This document shows positions 44,350 through 54,840 of a stretch of 64,000 nt of DNA, piece after piece. Position 1 is the first letter of the stretch, and the number at the start of each line of letters is the position of its first letter. A program made the position numbers and the translations under genes. Origin of the DNA: Isoetes taiwanensis. Its lineage: Eukaryota; Streptophyta; Lycopodiopsida; Isoetales; Isoetaceae. The notes below the pieces were generated by a model. The model searched no databases. It was not told the DNA's origin and saw only the letters and a program-made list of their open reading frames with translations. Location of the stretch: positions 32,068,177 through 32,132,176 of the forward strand of contig JAJEKV010000001.1 of NCBI GenBank assembly GCA_021234155.1. Reading direction: 5' to 3'.

Positions 44350-47300
44350 CTGTTCTACTATACAACAATGAGGTTGTTGACATAATACATATAGCAATTG
44401 ATGTATTGAATTGTCCCAATAGGACAATAATGGTATTCTATTTCAATTATCAACTTATACATGGCAACTATTTTGGTGGCAGTTAGGTGTAGAGAACAAA
44501 AAAAAACACTTTGCATACGGTTTTAAATAATAATGGCATCTGCAAAAGTAGCATTTAAAAATTTTCTTAACATTTGGACAATATGTTTTTGACCATTCAA
44601 TGGGCATATGACTTTGTATTATACGTGTTCTCATCATTTAAGATATGCATTGAGAAATTTTTTTCAATGGGTAATATATTATTCTAATGTCCTTAGATAG
44701 GAGAATTACAACTTTTTTGGCATGTAAAGTAATTGTTATGTAGGTTATGCACCTTGTTTGACAGGTAAGTCTTATGGGTGATGTGGTTTATAATTATTCA
44801 AAAGGTGGCATGATGTTCTGTATGGTGTGAAATGGCATGCAGATGTAGCTATCTTTTAAGTGATATCAAGACGACGTGGGTTAGGATATACAATGGATAG
44901 CACATGTTGTGGATCAGGATATACCATGGGTATCAATCACTTCCTAGCAATTGTGGTGTGGGTCAAATTCATTACTTGATGTTTGTATTTGGTCTAGGAA
45001 ATAAAGACACTATGATAGGCATTCTACTTAGAACTCAAATGCTTTAGGAATAAAACAATGATCTACATTTTATATTAGCATTTTAATTCTATAAGGGACA
45101 TCATTGTAAGAACAATTAGGCAAGTGGTGGAATTGTAGCTTAGAATTTCTAAACGCTTTAAAAAAAGTATTCAAAGTCATCTGCAACTTCTGAGGCTTTT
45201 CATTTTAGAATTCCCAGGTTCCCAATTCATTTGTGGCCTTAAAGAACCAAGAATGCTCCATAAAATTCAAAAGCAGAGAGAGAATGAATTAGTTAGAAAT
45301 TATGAAATAGAATTCGAACGTGCCCTGACCTAGAAAATGTTATTCTAGGTTTCACATTTTACATGTATACCCTATAATCTATGATTTTTCATCTAAACAT
45401 TTTCAAAACAATACGATGGGCCATAATTACTCCTCATGAGAGAATGAGTCAAGAATAGCTACAGACAACTTGCTAAAACCTCCAAATGCATCTGTTGAAT
45501 GCCTATATTGATGGTTTGCTACTATAAGGAAGAAAATATTTAGTTGACATCACAACAGTCGTCTTCTAAAATGAATAGCTAACATCATGGCCTTCTAAAA
45601 CATGCGAACATTTAATTGGCATCACAACAATGGTCTTTTTGAAATAGATAGCTGGCACCATGGTCCTGTAAAAAGTGGAAATCATACACCAAGTTCTGAT
45701 GCCACAAAGTGAAGATATAAAGGTACATAATTACACAGCAAAATGTGCGTCACTACAACACCACCTGAATCATGTTTTTTCGAAGAAAATTTGGGAACAA
45801 TACAAATTTTACAGTGCTCTGTATACATAGCTGTCCAAGTTTCTTCAATGTGTAGTACATGGCAGAAAAAAAGAGAATCATTAGATCTACAAAGCTTAAA
45901 AAATAAGATCAAGAAATGGAACTTACCAGCATAGGAATGTTAGTTATATCATGTCCTATTCCATCTTGGCATCAACGATAACCTCGTGCATAAATATTAT
46001 ATTCTGCATGTTCTATCAAGTCCTATTCCATCCTGCCATCCTCGATAGCCTCTGCAGAATACATCCTAGATAGCCTCTGCAGAATACATGCTGGCAAAAT
46101 ATTTGTATAAATGTTATAGTAGTGGCTGAATGCTAGGCCTTCCTGGTAACAGATGCATATGTACTCATAATGCTCCTCTCATATGTTCTCTTACGGCTCA
46201 TCAAATAAGTTGGTCCCATATGAGTTCTTGCAAACAGGAGCTATCAAAACAGTAAGAGAAATTGTGCATGAGAACTCAGGTTTAAGCAGGCCTGAGATAT
46301 GACATTTCACTGCCAGGATGATACATTTTAAAAACTTCCCATGGATGGTCTATTTTGAGTCTTCAAGGCAGAACACCAGAAAGAAAAAGAGTAATTGGTC
46401 TCTATGACATGCAACTGTAATAAAAGGCATACTTATCAGACCCAACTTATAGTATTTTTAAGCAAGTTGCTCCTCGGTGCCAATAAGCCTGCAATCAATA
46501 AATTAGAGAGAGTGTTAGACCTGGACATGATGTAGAATAAAACATAAGCAGACATGATCCACTTACAACCTTCTGAACAAATTTGCTATTTTCTAATAAG
46601 CAGGAAACCAAGACGAAGAGCAAACGTTAGCCCTGGACAATGCAATCTCCTAAACAGTAACTCTTCATGAACTGTAGAATAAAATTTCCCATGGCAGTGC
46701 AAGTTTAAGCTTTTAATTGCATAAAATGTAAAGCAAAGGACAGAGAGTTGAGCTGCTTATCTAGAGACATGGATTGTGTGCAATTGCTCAAAGAAACATT
46801 ACAACGAAATGCTCCTTAATGAATAAAGTGAGCAATAAAGTGAGTCCACACCTGCATGCAAACAAAATTTTATCAATAAAGTTTGTCCACACCTGCATGC
46901 AAACAAAATTTAGAAAAAACCGTCTATTCTAAAATTAAGATGCTCTATATGTTGGTATGAGATTATTTATTACCAAGGAATGAAGGCCATTATCATTTAT
47001 TTAGAATAGAGACAGGAGTTTGCTTTTTTAGAACGACTGCACATGCAAATAAGATGGGTGCTTCATCTTCAATGTAGTCAAGGAGCTCTGTCCCTGTAAC
47101 CTGTAAGCTAGAGAATATTATTAACTCCCTATCAAATTTGAAGTATCAAAGGCAAATAGTGGCCAGAATGATGTTAATTCTAGAGGTTCCATGATATACT
47201 TTAAGAAGACTATACATGAAATGCAAACAGTTGTAAACAACAAATATTAAAAGCTTTTGACTATTCACATGCTACTGTTTCCTGCAAACAAAAGCAAAAG

Positions 47301-47750
47301 TATCAGCCAGACCTCACACTTTGCTGGTTGCATAATTATTTCTGGAAGCCACAATTTAGGTAATCAATCCACCTGCAAATGTGAAGCCTTATGTGGGAGC
47401 AATATATGACAACTGTCCCAAATAAACACCTTATGCAGTCACATGTAAAACTCATGTAGTCCTATTAGACTATAGAAGAACTTCATATACATGCCTATTT
47501 CCTGTAACAGGTCAAAGCAAAAGAGCAAGTTGAGATTGCAGAAACAGCAAGCTGAGATTAAACTTCATAGAAACAGACACCAACTCTATTGAACTGTAAG
47601 GAATCAGCTAGACTTAAACATAAGGTGCGCATACGGTTCTGCCTCCATACCTAGCAATTGAAAGACGAATGCATATAAGAGTATGCCATGGTGAAATTAG
47701 GCTGCACATGTATCTTATATTTGGGCTGATTGAGTGATTAATTTGTATAG
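44350..47750. other. No recognised gene; local duplications
   Basis: A ~72-bp imperfect tandem duplication at 45538-45680 (CATCACAACA...ATAGCT...CATGG), a ~24-bp one at about 46037-46085 (GATAGCCTCTGCAGAATACAT) and a spaced one at about 46845-46910 (CCACACCTGCATGCAAACAA). If the HD-Zip exon downstream belongs to a gene, this would be its intron; no homeodomain exon was seen. Confidence 0.45.
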
Positions 47751-48021
47751 GACGAAGCTGAAACAGACAGAAATGGACTGCGAGATTTTAAAAAGGTGCT
47801 GCGAGACATTAACGGAAGAAAATAGAAGGCTGCAGAAGGAGCTGCAGGAGCTGAGGGCCATTAAGGTGCCTCCAGCATGCGTGATTTCTCAGGATTTTTA
47901 CATGCCTTTGCCTGCTGCTACCTTAACCATGTGTCCTTCATGTGAGAGACTGGCCAGCGTTGATGATAAACCCCTTCCTCCCTTTGCAAAGCCTGCCTTC
48001 CCTTCTGCTTGCAAAATCTGA
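47751..48021 (+). CDS. HD-Zip class II transcription factor, last exon
   Basis: Starts after a TTTGTATAG acceptor. The exon encodes the end of homeodomain helix 3 and the leucine zipper: [34 protein letters not shown]. It then carries the class II C-terminal signature MCPSCER and a TGA at 48019-48021. The first base completes an Arg codon (NRRAR|TKLKQ), an intron position inside the homeobox usual for this class. These proteins bind CAATNATTG-type sites as dimers and repress in shade and auxin responses in angiosperms. The open frame and conserved CPSCE suggest selection, but no homeodomain exon is visible upstream within the window, so this is either an exon behind a long intron or a captured fragment. 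Confidence 0.85.
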
Positions 48022-48029
48022 ACAAAACC

Positions 48030-49515
48030 ATCAATCTTCTGTCGGATTTAACCTATTCCTAAGAGTCTGAATAACATTGATGCCCCAGACCTAAGGATGC
48101 ACATATCAAAACATGGTTGCAATAGCTAGTCATTGTCAGAGTGCAAACCTAACCATAGCTGGATATTAAAGCACCTTGAAAAGGCAGCAAGAGATATATC
48201 TGTTTTCCGGAGCAGCAATAGTTTGCCAAAAGAACAATAAAAAGGAAGAAAATTTTAAGAGAGCCAAGATTGATATGGTATAAGCTTTCCCAATTCTTGT
48301 TCTGCATGTGCAAAGACATGCTTCTATGTCTGGCCTCAGTAAACGCATAATAATCATTAACCAAGAGGCAACAAAAGAATAACAGAGAAGAAACGTATTG
48401 CAATTGGTTTGTTGCAACAGGAAGAAACAAACCTGTTCTCAAGTATGTCAGATTTTTAGCAAGCCACGTACCTCTGCCATTAACGGGGCTCCCAGACTGG
48501 AAACTTTCGTCCACAAACGAACCTTCAAAACCTAAAAAAGCATAGACATCGGTGGTTTTAAGAAAGAAATGGAAGTAATCAGATCTCTTATTTGCTCGCC
48601 CGCAGTATACTACAACAATTCCACCAAGCTCAAGCAATCATTGCAGTCCGGGAGCGAACCCCAATTGAATACAAAACTACATGTTGGATAATTAAAATGG
48701 CAGTCCGGGGCGAGCCATACTTGTTCTACCACAAAAGAATCCAGATGCCTGAGTTCGATGGATTGCACGAAAATTCTCCTTCCCGATCCCTGCCATATCA
48801 AATTTGCAATCAGGCGAAACATTTTTGGTGCATCCTACGCGTCTCCCATCAAATACAACCAACATGCATGCACCGCCTCCAAATTTTTTTAAAATCATAC
48901 TCAGTGGACATGGCCGATTTTTGAAGAATCGGAAATTTTTATCGGTAAAGAAAAACACCACAACCTTAGGAAATTAACTTAGGAAAAAAATCTAAAAAGT
49001 TTTCCACTTGCCGGAAAAACCGAATTTAAACAATAGGATAGGATGCCAAGGTCTTGGCCTCTTTGATCTATGATTCCTGAGCAACATTTCTTATGGGAAC
49101 TTACATGCATTTGGTTGGAAATTCTTAAAGATTTGTTGTAATTTGATAAAGCCCTACTTAAATGCTAGGATACCTTAAACAAACATAAAAAATGCAAGTA
49201 ATAACCAGGAATTTTGACCTCATGGTGGTTCAAACAATAGAATGCACCATTTTTGCCATGTCATGTGGTATCAATATAGGTAACACATGCACAATTTTTC
49301 TCAAGATTCTATCATTAACATTTCCTCATTCAATACAAAATCCACCATCTGTATCAGTTTTGTTAATTTATGCCCGACGAAAATCCTAGCAATGCTGGGC
49401 ATTTTTTCTTGTGAATATATATTTTTGTTTGGCATTGAAAATGTTCTTTGATATATTTTGCCCGCACAACTATATCATCAAACACAATAAGAGTTGCAAT
49501 GTAATGTGTATACAG
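48030..49515. other. No recognised gene
   Basis: Contains the 3' flank of the HD-Zip exon. At 49363-49400 a TTATGCCCG...AGCAATGCTGGGCAT hairpin resembles, in opposite orientation, the Helitron-like end at 44314-44345. A long minus ORF at 48149-48637 has no coding character. Confidence 0.4.
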
Positions 49516-49613
49516 CTAGAACACCCAGGACCGTGGAGCAAAACTGACGCCATGGGGACGAGGGAACTCTAGCCCGACAATTCCAACCAAGGAACCTGTA
49601 CAAAGAGTTCGAA

Positions 49614-50709
49614 GTGCAGATCCCCAAAGAAGAGATATCCCAGATGAGATCGGATATCCAAGAGATAAAAGCCTTATTGGCAAAAAAAGCAGCATTTGCA
49701 CCGGACCAGAACGTTCAGTTATCTCAGGCACCTACTCAGAGAACAGATAAGGGAAAAAGAGGAACCAGAGAAGGAGATCCCCCAGTACAGACTCCTCTGA
49801 CACCAGCTCTGACTTCAAATCAGAATCAGAGAAGTAGGACAATGATCAGCAAGACCGCCAGGACAGTGAGAACCGAGATAAGGGCAAGAACGGGGCCGAC
49901 TATCAGAAGAAAGTCGACTTCGCATTGAGCAATGTGTGGAAAGCCAGGAAGTTAGAGCAGTTCTCATGGGATAACAGGTCAGGAATGGAAGCCCTGGTTG
50001 GACGATATGAGAGAGTATGGGAACGCTTATGGCATGAAGAAAAAGGATAAGGGCAGGATGGCTACAGCTAACCTCAAAGGAGCGGCCAGAATTTGTGGAA
50101 AGGCTTGCCAAGGCCCATGGATTGAGCAGGGATAATTGCAGATTTAAAAAGTTTTCCAAGACCTTTAAACGTCATTACGTGCCGGGGGAACACAAGTGCC
50201 ACATGATGCAGCAATTTTATAGATTAGAACAAGGCAATAGGATGGTGCAAAAATACACTGAAGAATTCATGAGATTGAAGCTGTATGTGCCGAAGTTGAG
50301 TGAAAGACATGCAATTAAGGGGTACATTGAAGGCTTGAATGACGAGATCAGGAAGCTCTGAGAGCTATCAAACCCAGAATAGTATTAGAAGTAGAGGCCA
50401 AGCCCTTGAGCCTATAGGGAACAAGTCCTCAGAGCAGTGGACAAAAGCAACAGTACTATCAGGTCAAGGGAAAAGCTATCGGGAGCTACAATCCGAGAGC
50501 AACAAGTTCCGCACTTGCTAGACCACAATACAATGCAAACAACGGGAAGCAAGATAAGAAGCATTCTGAGATAAAGGGCAAGCGGGAGGTTCAAACTACT
50601 CCAAAGTAGTGAAGTAGTTCTTGCAATCCATCCCAAAAGAGAAGAGGCAAGATAATAATAAAGTAGTTGTGCTTCAGGTGCTTCCAACCGGGACATCGGA
50701 CGCACAACT
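49614..50709 (+). pseudogene. Gypsy gag with CCHC zinc knuckle
   Basis: The N-terminal part reads IPKEEISQMRSDIQEIKALL (49614 on), followed by a charged linker. The capsid-like segment KFSKTFKRHYVPGEHKC, QFYRLEQGNRMVQKYTEEFM (50095-50361) has the retrotransposon-gag pattern. The nucleocapsid knuckle CFRCFQPGHRTHNC lies at 50669-50709 in another frame. Frames change at least three times. Confidence 0.8.
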
Positions 50710-50867
50710 GTCCTTTTGTAATGAACGCGGCACTAGCAGAGCTAAAAGGATGGGAGACACCTTTGGAACATGACGACGAAGAAGCTGGCGACTAAATCCA
50801 GGGTGAGTGCCACATCTTTGCGGCCATCGACTCTGAGAATGCTGAGAGTCAATATCAGGTCATTTCA

Positions 50868-51210
50868 ACAATAGAGAAAGTCAAAGCTAAATCTTTCATA
50901 GTGTTGATAGACACAGGGAGTACCCAAAATTTTGCTTCCCCAAGAATGGTAAAAATGTTGAAGCTGAAACCTTTGAAGTCCAAGCCTAGGCCAGTAGTGT
51001 TGGCAAGTGGGGCAATTCGACACACAGCAGGAAAAAGGATCAACTTTGACATAGACTTATCTGGCATCAACATTTGAATGGGAGCAGAGGCCACAAACAT
51101 TGGCAAGTATGACCCGATCATAGATTATAGGAATGGAATACCTTGGCCCGGCCAGTGCTATAATTGATTGCAAGAAGCGAAAAGTAACCTTAACAGTGCC
51201 AAAATGGCAA
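50868..51210 (+). pseudogene. Gypsy aspartic protease
   Basis: FIVLIDTGSTQNFASPRMV holds the catalytic DTGS (codons 50910-50921). It continues through LASGAIRHTAGKRINFDIDL to an in-frame TGA near 51076, then YLGPASAIIDC-like sequence. The protease matures the polyprotein. Inactive here. Confidence 0.82.
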
Positions 51211-51399
51211 AATCATTGAGATAATAGGTAAAGAAGTCATCCCAATCATACGATGCATGTCTAGCAGAGCCAGAAACAGAGGAAGACAAGGAGGACAAAG
51301 CATTGACCAAGTTGCCGAAGCAAATAGCCAAAGGAATTTCATGTTTTGTTTCTATATGAGATCAAGCAACTTCCTCCATATAGGGGAGTCGAGTATGGA

Positions 51400-52061
51400 A
51401 TAGCACTTGAACCAGAGACCAAGCCTACAAGTAAGGCACCATACAGACTGGCAGCTCAGAAGTTGGCAGAGCTGAAGAAGCAGTGCAAGAGTGGTTAGAC
51501 CTAGGGTTTATAAGACCTAGTGTCTCCCCATTTGGGGCATCTATCCTATCGTCAAGAAGAAAGATGGAAGCTTGAGGATGTGCATTGACTATCGTCAATT
51601 AAACAAGCACACCATCAAGAACAAATACGCCTTAGCCAGATCAGACGATTTGATGGATCAACTCCAAGGTGCAAATGTCTTCTCCAAGATAGATTTGAGG
51701 TTGAACTATCACCAGATCAGGATTAATGAAAAAAACATCCATAAGACCACTTTCAAAACGAGATATGGCCATTATGAGTTCATAGTGATGCCATTCAGAC
51801 TGTTCAATGCCCCGACAACTTTCATGAAGCTCATGAACGACATTTTTCGTGAGTTTCTAGATATGTTCATCATAGTTTTTTTTAATGACATTTTGGTGTA
51901 TAGCAAGTCCCTTGAGGAGCATATACAACGCTTGAGGAGAGTACTTGAAAAGCTAAGGAGGCATCAACTCTATGCGAAGTTGTCCAAGTGTCACTTTGCT
52001 ACCGAAAGAGTAGAGTACTTGGGACACGTAATTCAGCAGAAGGGATCTCCATCGACCCTGC
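51400..52061 (+). pseudogene. Gypsy reverse transcriptase, truncated
   Basis: [47 protein letters not shown] and [20 protein letters not shown]. The catalytic doublet is ND rather than DD (about 51883-51890), and MPFGL has become MPFRL. Upstream, PPYRGVEYGIALEPETKP (51375-51430) precedes a frame break. The ORF ends by running into the duplication at 52062, within the DPAK segment after YLGHVI. Confidence 0.88.
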
Positions 52062-52187
52062 GAAGAGCATGAATGTAAGTTGCAAAAACTCTCTTATAAT
52101 TTTTAGGCTCTTTGCACAAATCAGCAGAATGGATGGTGAGTTCTGTATGTATTACCTACTTCATATATTTTTATGCAGATGTGCCAG

Positions 52188-52350
52188 TGGACTACCTACT
52201 ATTTATGACGCGAGATGTCACGGTGCACCCTAATCCTGAAAAGGTTGCAGGAAACCAGGATGAACTATGGGATCTCATAAGGAAAGCTAACACTGGTAAA
52301 GGAGTTGCAATGGGTCGTCTTCAGCAAATTTGGAAACGAGCAAATATGAG
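52188..52350 (+). pseudogene. IDI: IDI pseudogene exon (copy 2)
   Basis: DYLLFMTRDVTVHPNPEKVA, DELWDLIRKANTGKG, then VAMGRLQQIWKRANMR up to a GTATAT donor. IDI similarity is clear up to about RKANTGKG; the remainder differs from the usual EEGLKLSPWFR and may not be IDI. Acceptor GTGCCAG at 52181-52187. Confidence 0.75.
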
Positions 52351-52970
52351 GTATATTTTCTTCTTTCACATAGATTGCTAGATTTGAAACTTAGATGTTT
52401 TAGGTCCTTTATGGCAACTAGCATCAGATGGGTGATTTTATGATGGTATCTTTTAGGCTTTTGGATGCTAAAACATGATCTATTTGCAACTCTCTTTTCT
52501 ACAATGGCAATTTGATTGCTTAGGGTATATGGGAGCGCATCATACCATATGGATGAGGTTGGGCTTTAGTCTTGCACCAATTGCTTAAACTAGATGCAAA
52601 TGCAGACTTATCTTGTAGATTCCAAAGCCCACAAAGAAGGTTTACAACAGAGATGAGAGTTGAGCAGCATGGGCTTTTTTATAAACACATCCCTATACTT
52701 GAGTTTAAGCTTGAAGGTTACATGCGCGTTTTTCTGTTTCTCTGTGATTTTTTGAAACAAGTCATGCACACACTTCTTTGGCCTTGCTCCAAAGACATGG
52801 ATTGGAGGTTTTAGGCAGTAATTTAAAACTGCATATGCTGTAACGGTCTATAATATCTAGCTTAAGATTTTTGAAAACCTCTTTTGGCATTTCTTTTCAC
52901 ATTTTCTTCCAATTGTAAACAAGCAACTGTTTTGTGTTGAATTAATAGTGTTAACTAGGGAGAATAGCCA

Positions 52971-53625
52971 TCAGTACCAAATCAGTGTGCATGCGAATTT
53001 AGATTCCATTTTAAGAATATTAGCTGCAATGTCTGTTGCTTGGTTTAGATCAACATAAGGTCTGCATGAATCAAGTAAACATCTCCTCAATGCAGCATCT
53101 GGTTCGACTAACATGTTATTTACTAGTGCTATTGCATCATCTAGCCATCCCATCTATCCAAAGACGTGAAGCAAATAGCTATAAACTACAGTGCTCTAAA
53201 ATTGGTATGATCCCATAGCCTTGACTGATAGAAGGAAAGACATGGCAGCACTCACCAACAAGATCCTCATGACGACATTAAAAAAGGATGCTATCTAAGG
53301 TAACCTTACCATATCTGTAATGTTTCCTTACCATATCCATATTGGGCATGTGCTACAATAATTGCCATCCACGAAACCACATAATATTCAATAATTTTGT
53401 CAAATATTGCAATACACCATGCAAATTGCCACATCTAGCATACATATTACCAAGTTACTTTGTGTAGCAATATCTGACGTAAATCTGCAACCCAGCAACA
53501 AGGTATGCAATCTTTTACCCTTGTATAAGTATAAGGTTCAATTCTTACTGCAGGCTTCAAAAATACTATCATGGCATTCCAAAATACAACATTTTGCCTG
53601 GGCATTATTTGCAAAAGAAGGATAG
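52971..53625 (-). pseudogene. PPR protein pseudogene (copy 2)
   Basis: Reading on minus: AKCCILECHDSIFEA-like (53625-53560), KGKRLHTLLLGCRFTSDIAT (about 53520-53460), VVSWMAIIVAHAQYGYGKET (about 53385-53325), then after a deletion CRHEDLVGE-like sequence, then MGWLDDAIALVNNMLVEPDA and RRCLLDSCRPYVDLNQATDI (53153-52971). The order matches successive PPR repeats and the E-type end of a plant organelle PPR protein. Broken by stops and frameshifts. Confidence 0.78.
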
Positions 53626-53729
53626 CTTGCTAGAAATGACCATTCTGCACAAAGGCTGTAATTATGATAGTCCACATCTATCTTTTTCTTTGCCAATTGT
53701 AACTGAATGTCTAATTCTACGCTAAGTTT

Positions 53730-54438
53730 TCATGCAAGGATTTATATCTCTTCTCTGACTCTTCAACATCGGACTGAAGACTTTCAACTTTGTTTTGCAT
53801 ATTCTACATCAAAGCCTTTTGAGTACTTAATTCTACTGACAACTCCTTTGCCAATTTCTTAGAAGAATGCAGGTCCTATAACAAGGACGTTTTTTCCTGG
53901 TTAACTGTTTCTAATTCCTTCAATGATGCCTGTTTCTGCTCTATTTTATGCAAGGGCTTATATCTCTTCTCTGACTCTTCAACAACGGACTGAAGACTTT
54001 CAACTTTGTTTTGCATATTCTACTTCAAGCCTTTTGAGTACTTAATTCTACTGACAAGTCCTTTGCCAATTTTTTAGAAGAATGCAGATCCCTTGACAAA
54101 GACATTTTTTTCCCGGTTAACTGTTTCTGATTCCTTCAATGATAGTTGTTTCTGCTCTATTTCATGCAAGACTTATATCTCCTCTCTGACTCTTTAACAA
54201 CGGACGGAAGAGTTTCAACTTTGTTTTGCATATTCTGCATCAAGGCCTTTTGAGTACTTAGTTTTACAGACAACTCCTTTGCCAATTTCTTAGAAGAATG
54301 CAGATCCTTTGACAAGGACGTTTTTATCTGCTTAATTGTTTCTAATTCCGTCAATGATACATGTTTCTGCTCTAACAGGCTACTTTCTATAGTTTCTTTC
54401 ATTCTAATGAGATTGGTTTCTGCCTTTTGTAACATCAA
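53730..54438 (-). pseudogene. Coiled-coil repeat fragment (copy 2)
   Basis: Three ~215-bp units (TTTCAACTTTG at 53782, 53998, 54213). The open unit (54438-54157) encodes the same heptad-like segment as copy 1, with Arg replaced by Pro in KVETLPSVV. The triplication therefore predates the segmental duplication. Confidence 0.7.
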
Positions 54439-54840
54439 GCTTGCCTAAAATACAGGAAAATAGATCAAGTAATCAATCTATGTAACAAGGGAAATTGCAT
54501 CACGAACTTTTTAGTGCATGCATACGCTGTTGAAAACCAACAAGAAATTGGTTAAGATATTATTAAAAGTATTTTATTACATGAAAAATTCGTAGGCATT
54601 TTTACGCCTGCAGCTTGAATAAGCACTGCTACATGCTCTGACTCCTAGTTTATTAAAATATTAGAAATGTTTATGTCTAGTATTTTATCTCCAGACACAA
54701 ATGGAAGAAATGATCGTGCGTGTGGATTTGGAGCTCCTAATCTTGATCCTTTTCTTGTTTAATCTTTAAGCCTTCCTACACAGTTGCAAGCATAAACCAC
54801 TGAGTGGAAGAGTAACAATACCAAATTAAAACTTGCAAAC

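Larger units (their letters stand above)
49520..52061 (+). mobile_element. Ty3/gypsy fragment (gag-pro-RT), no LTRs
   Basis: Decayed gag, CCHC knuckle, protease and RT in the normal order. It starts in a gag leader near 49520 and is cut at 52061, exactly where segmental duplication copy 2 begins (GAAG at the joint is shared by both sides). RNase H and integrase are absent. Confidence 0.88.
52062..54840. repeat. Segmental duplication, copy 2
   Basis: Counterpart of 41078-43883, without the inversion. It keeps the last 14 bases of the second IDI exon, the intron and the third IDI exon intact, then the PPR and coiled-coil debris on minus. It is bounded left by the gypsy RT fragment and right by the 5' LTR at 54841. 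Confidence 0.95.

Noticed and set aside
48149-48637. 162-residue minus ORF
   Set aside because: No family features, and the composition is that of AT-rich non-coding DNA next to the HD-Zip 3' flank.
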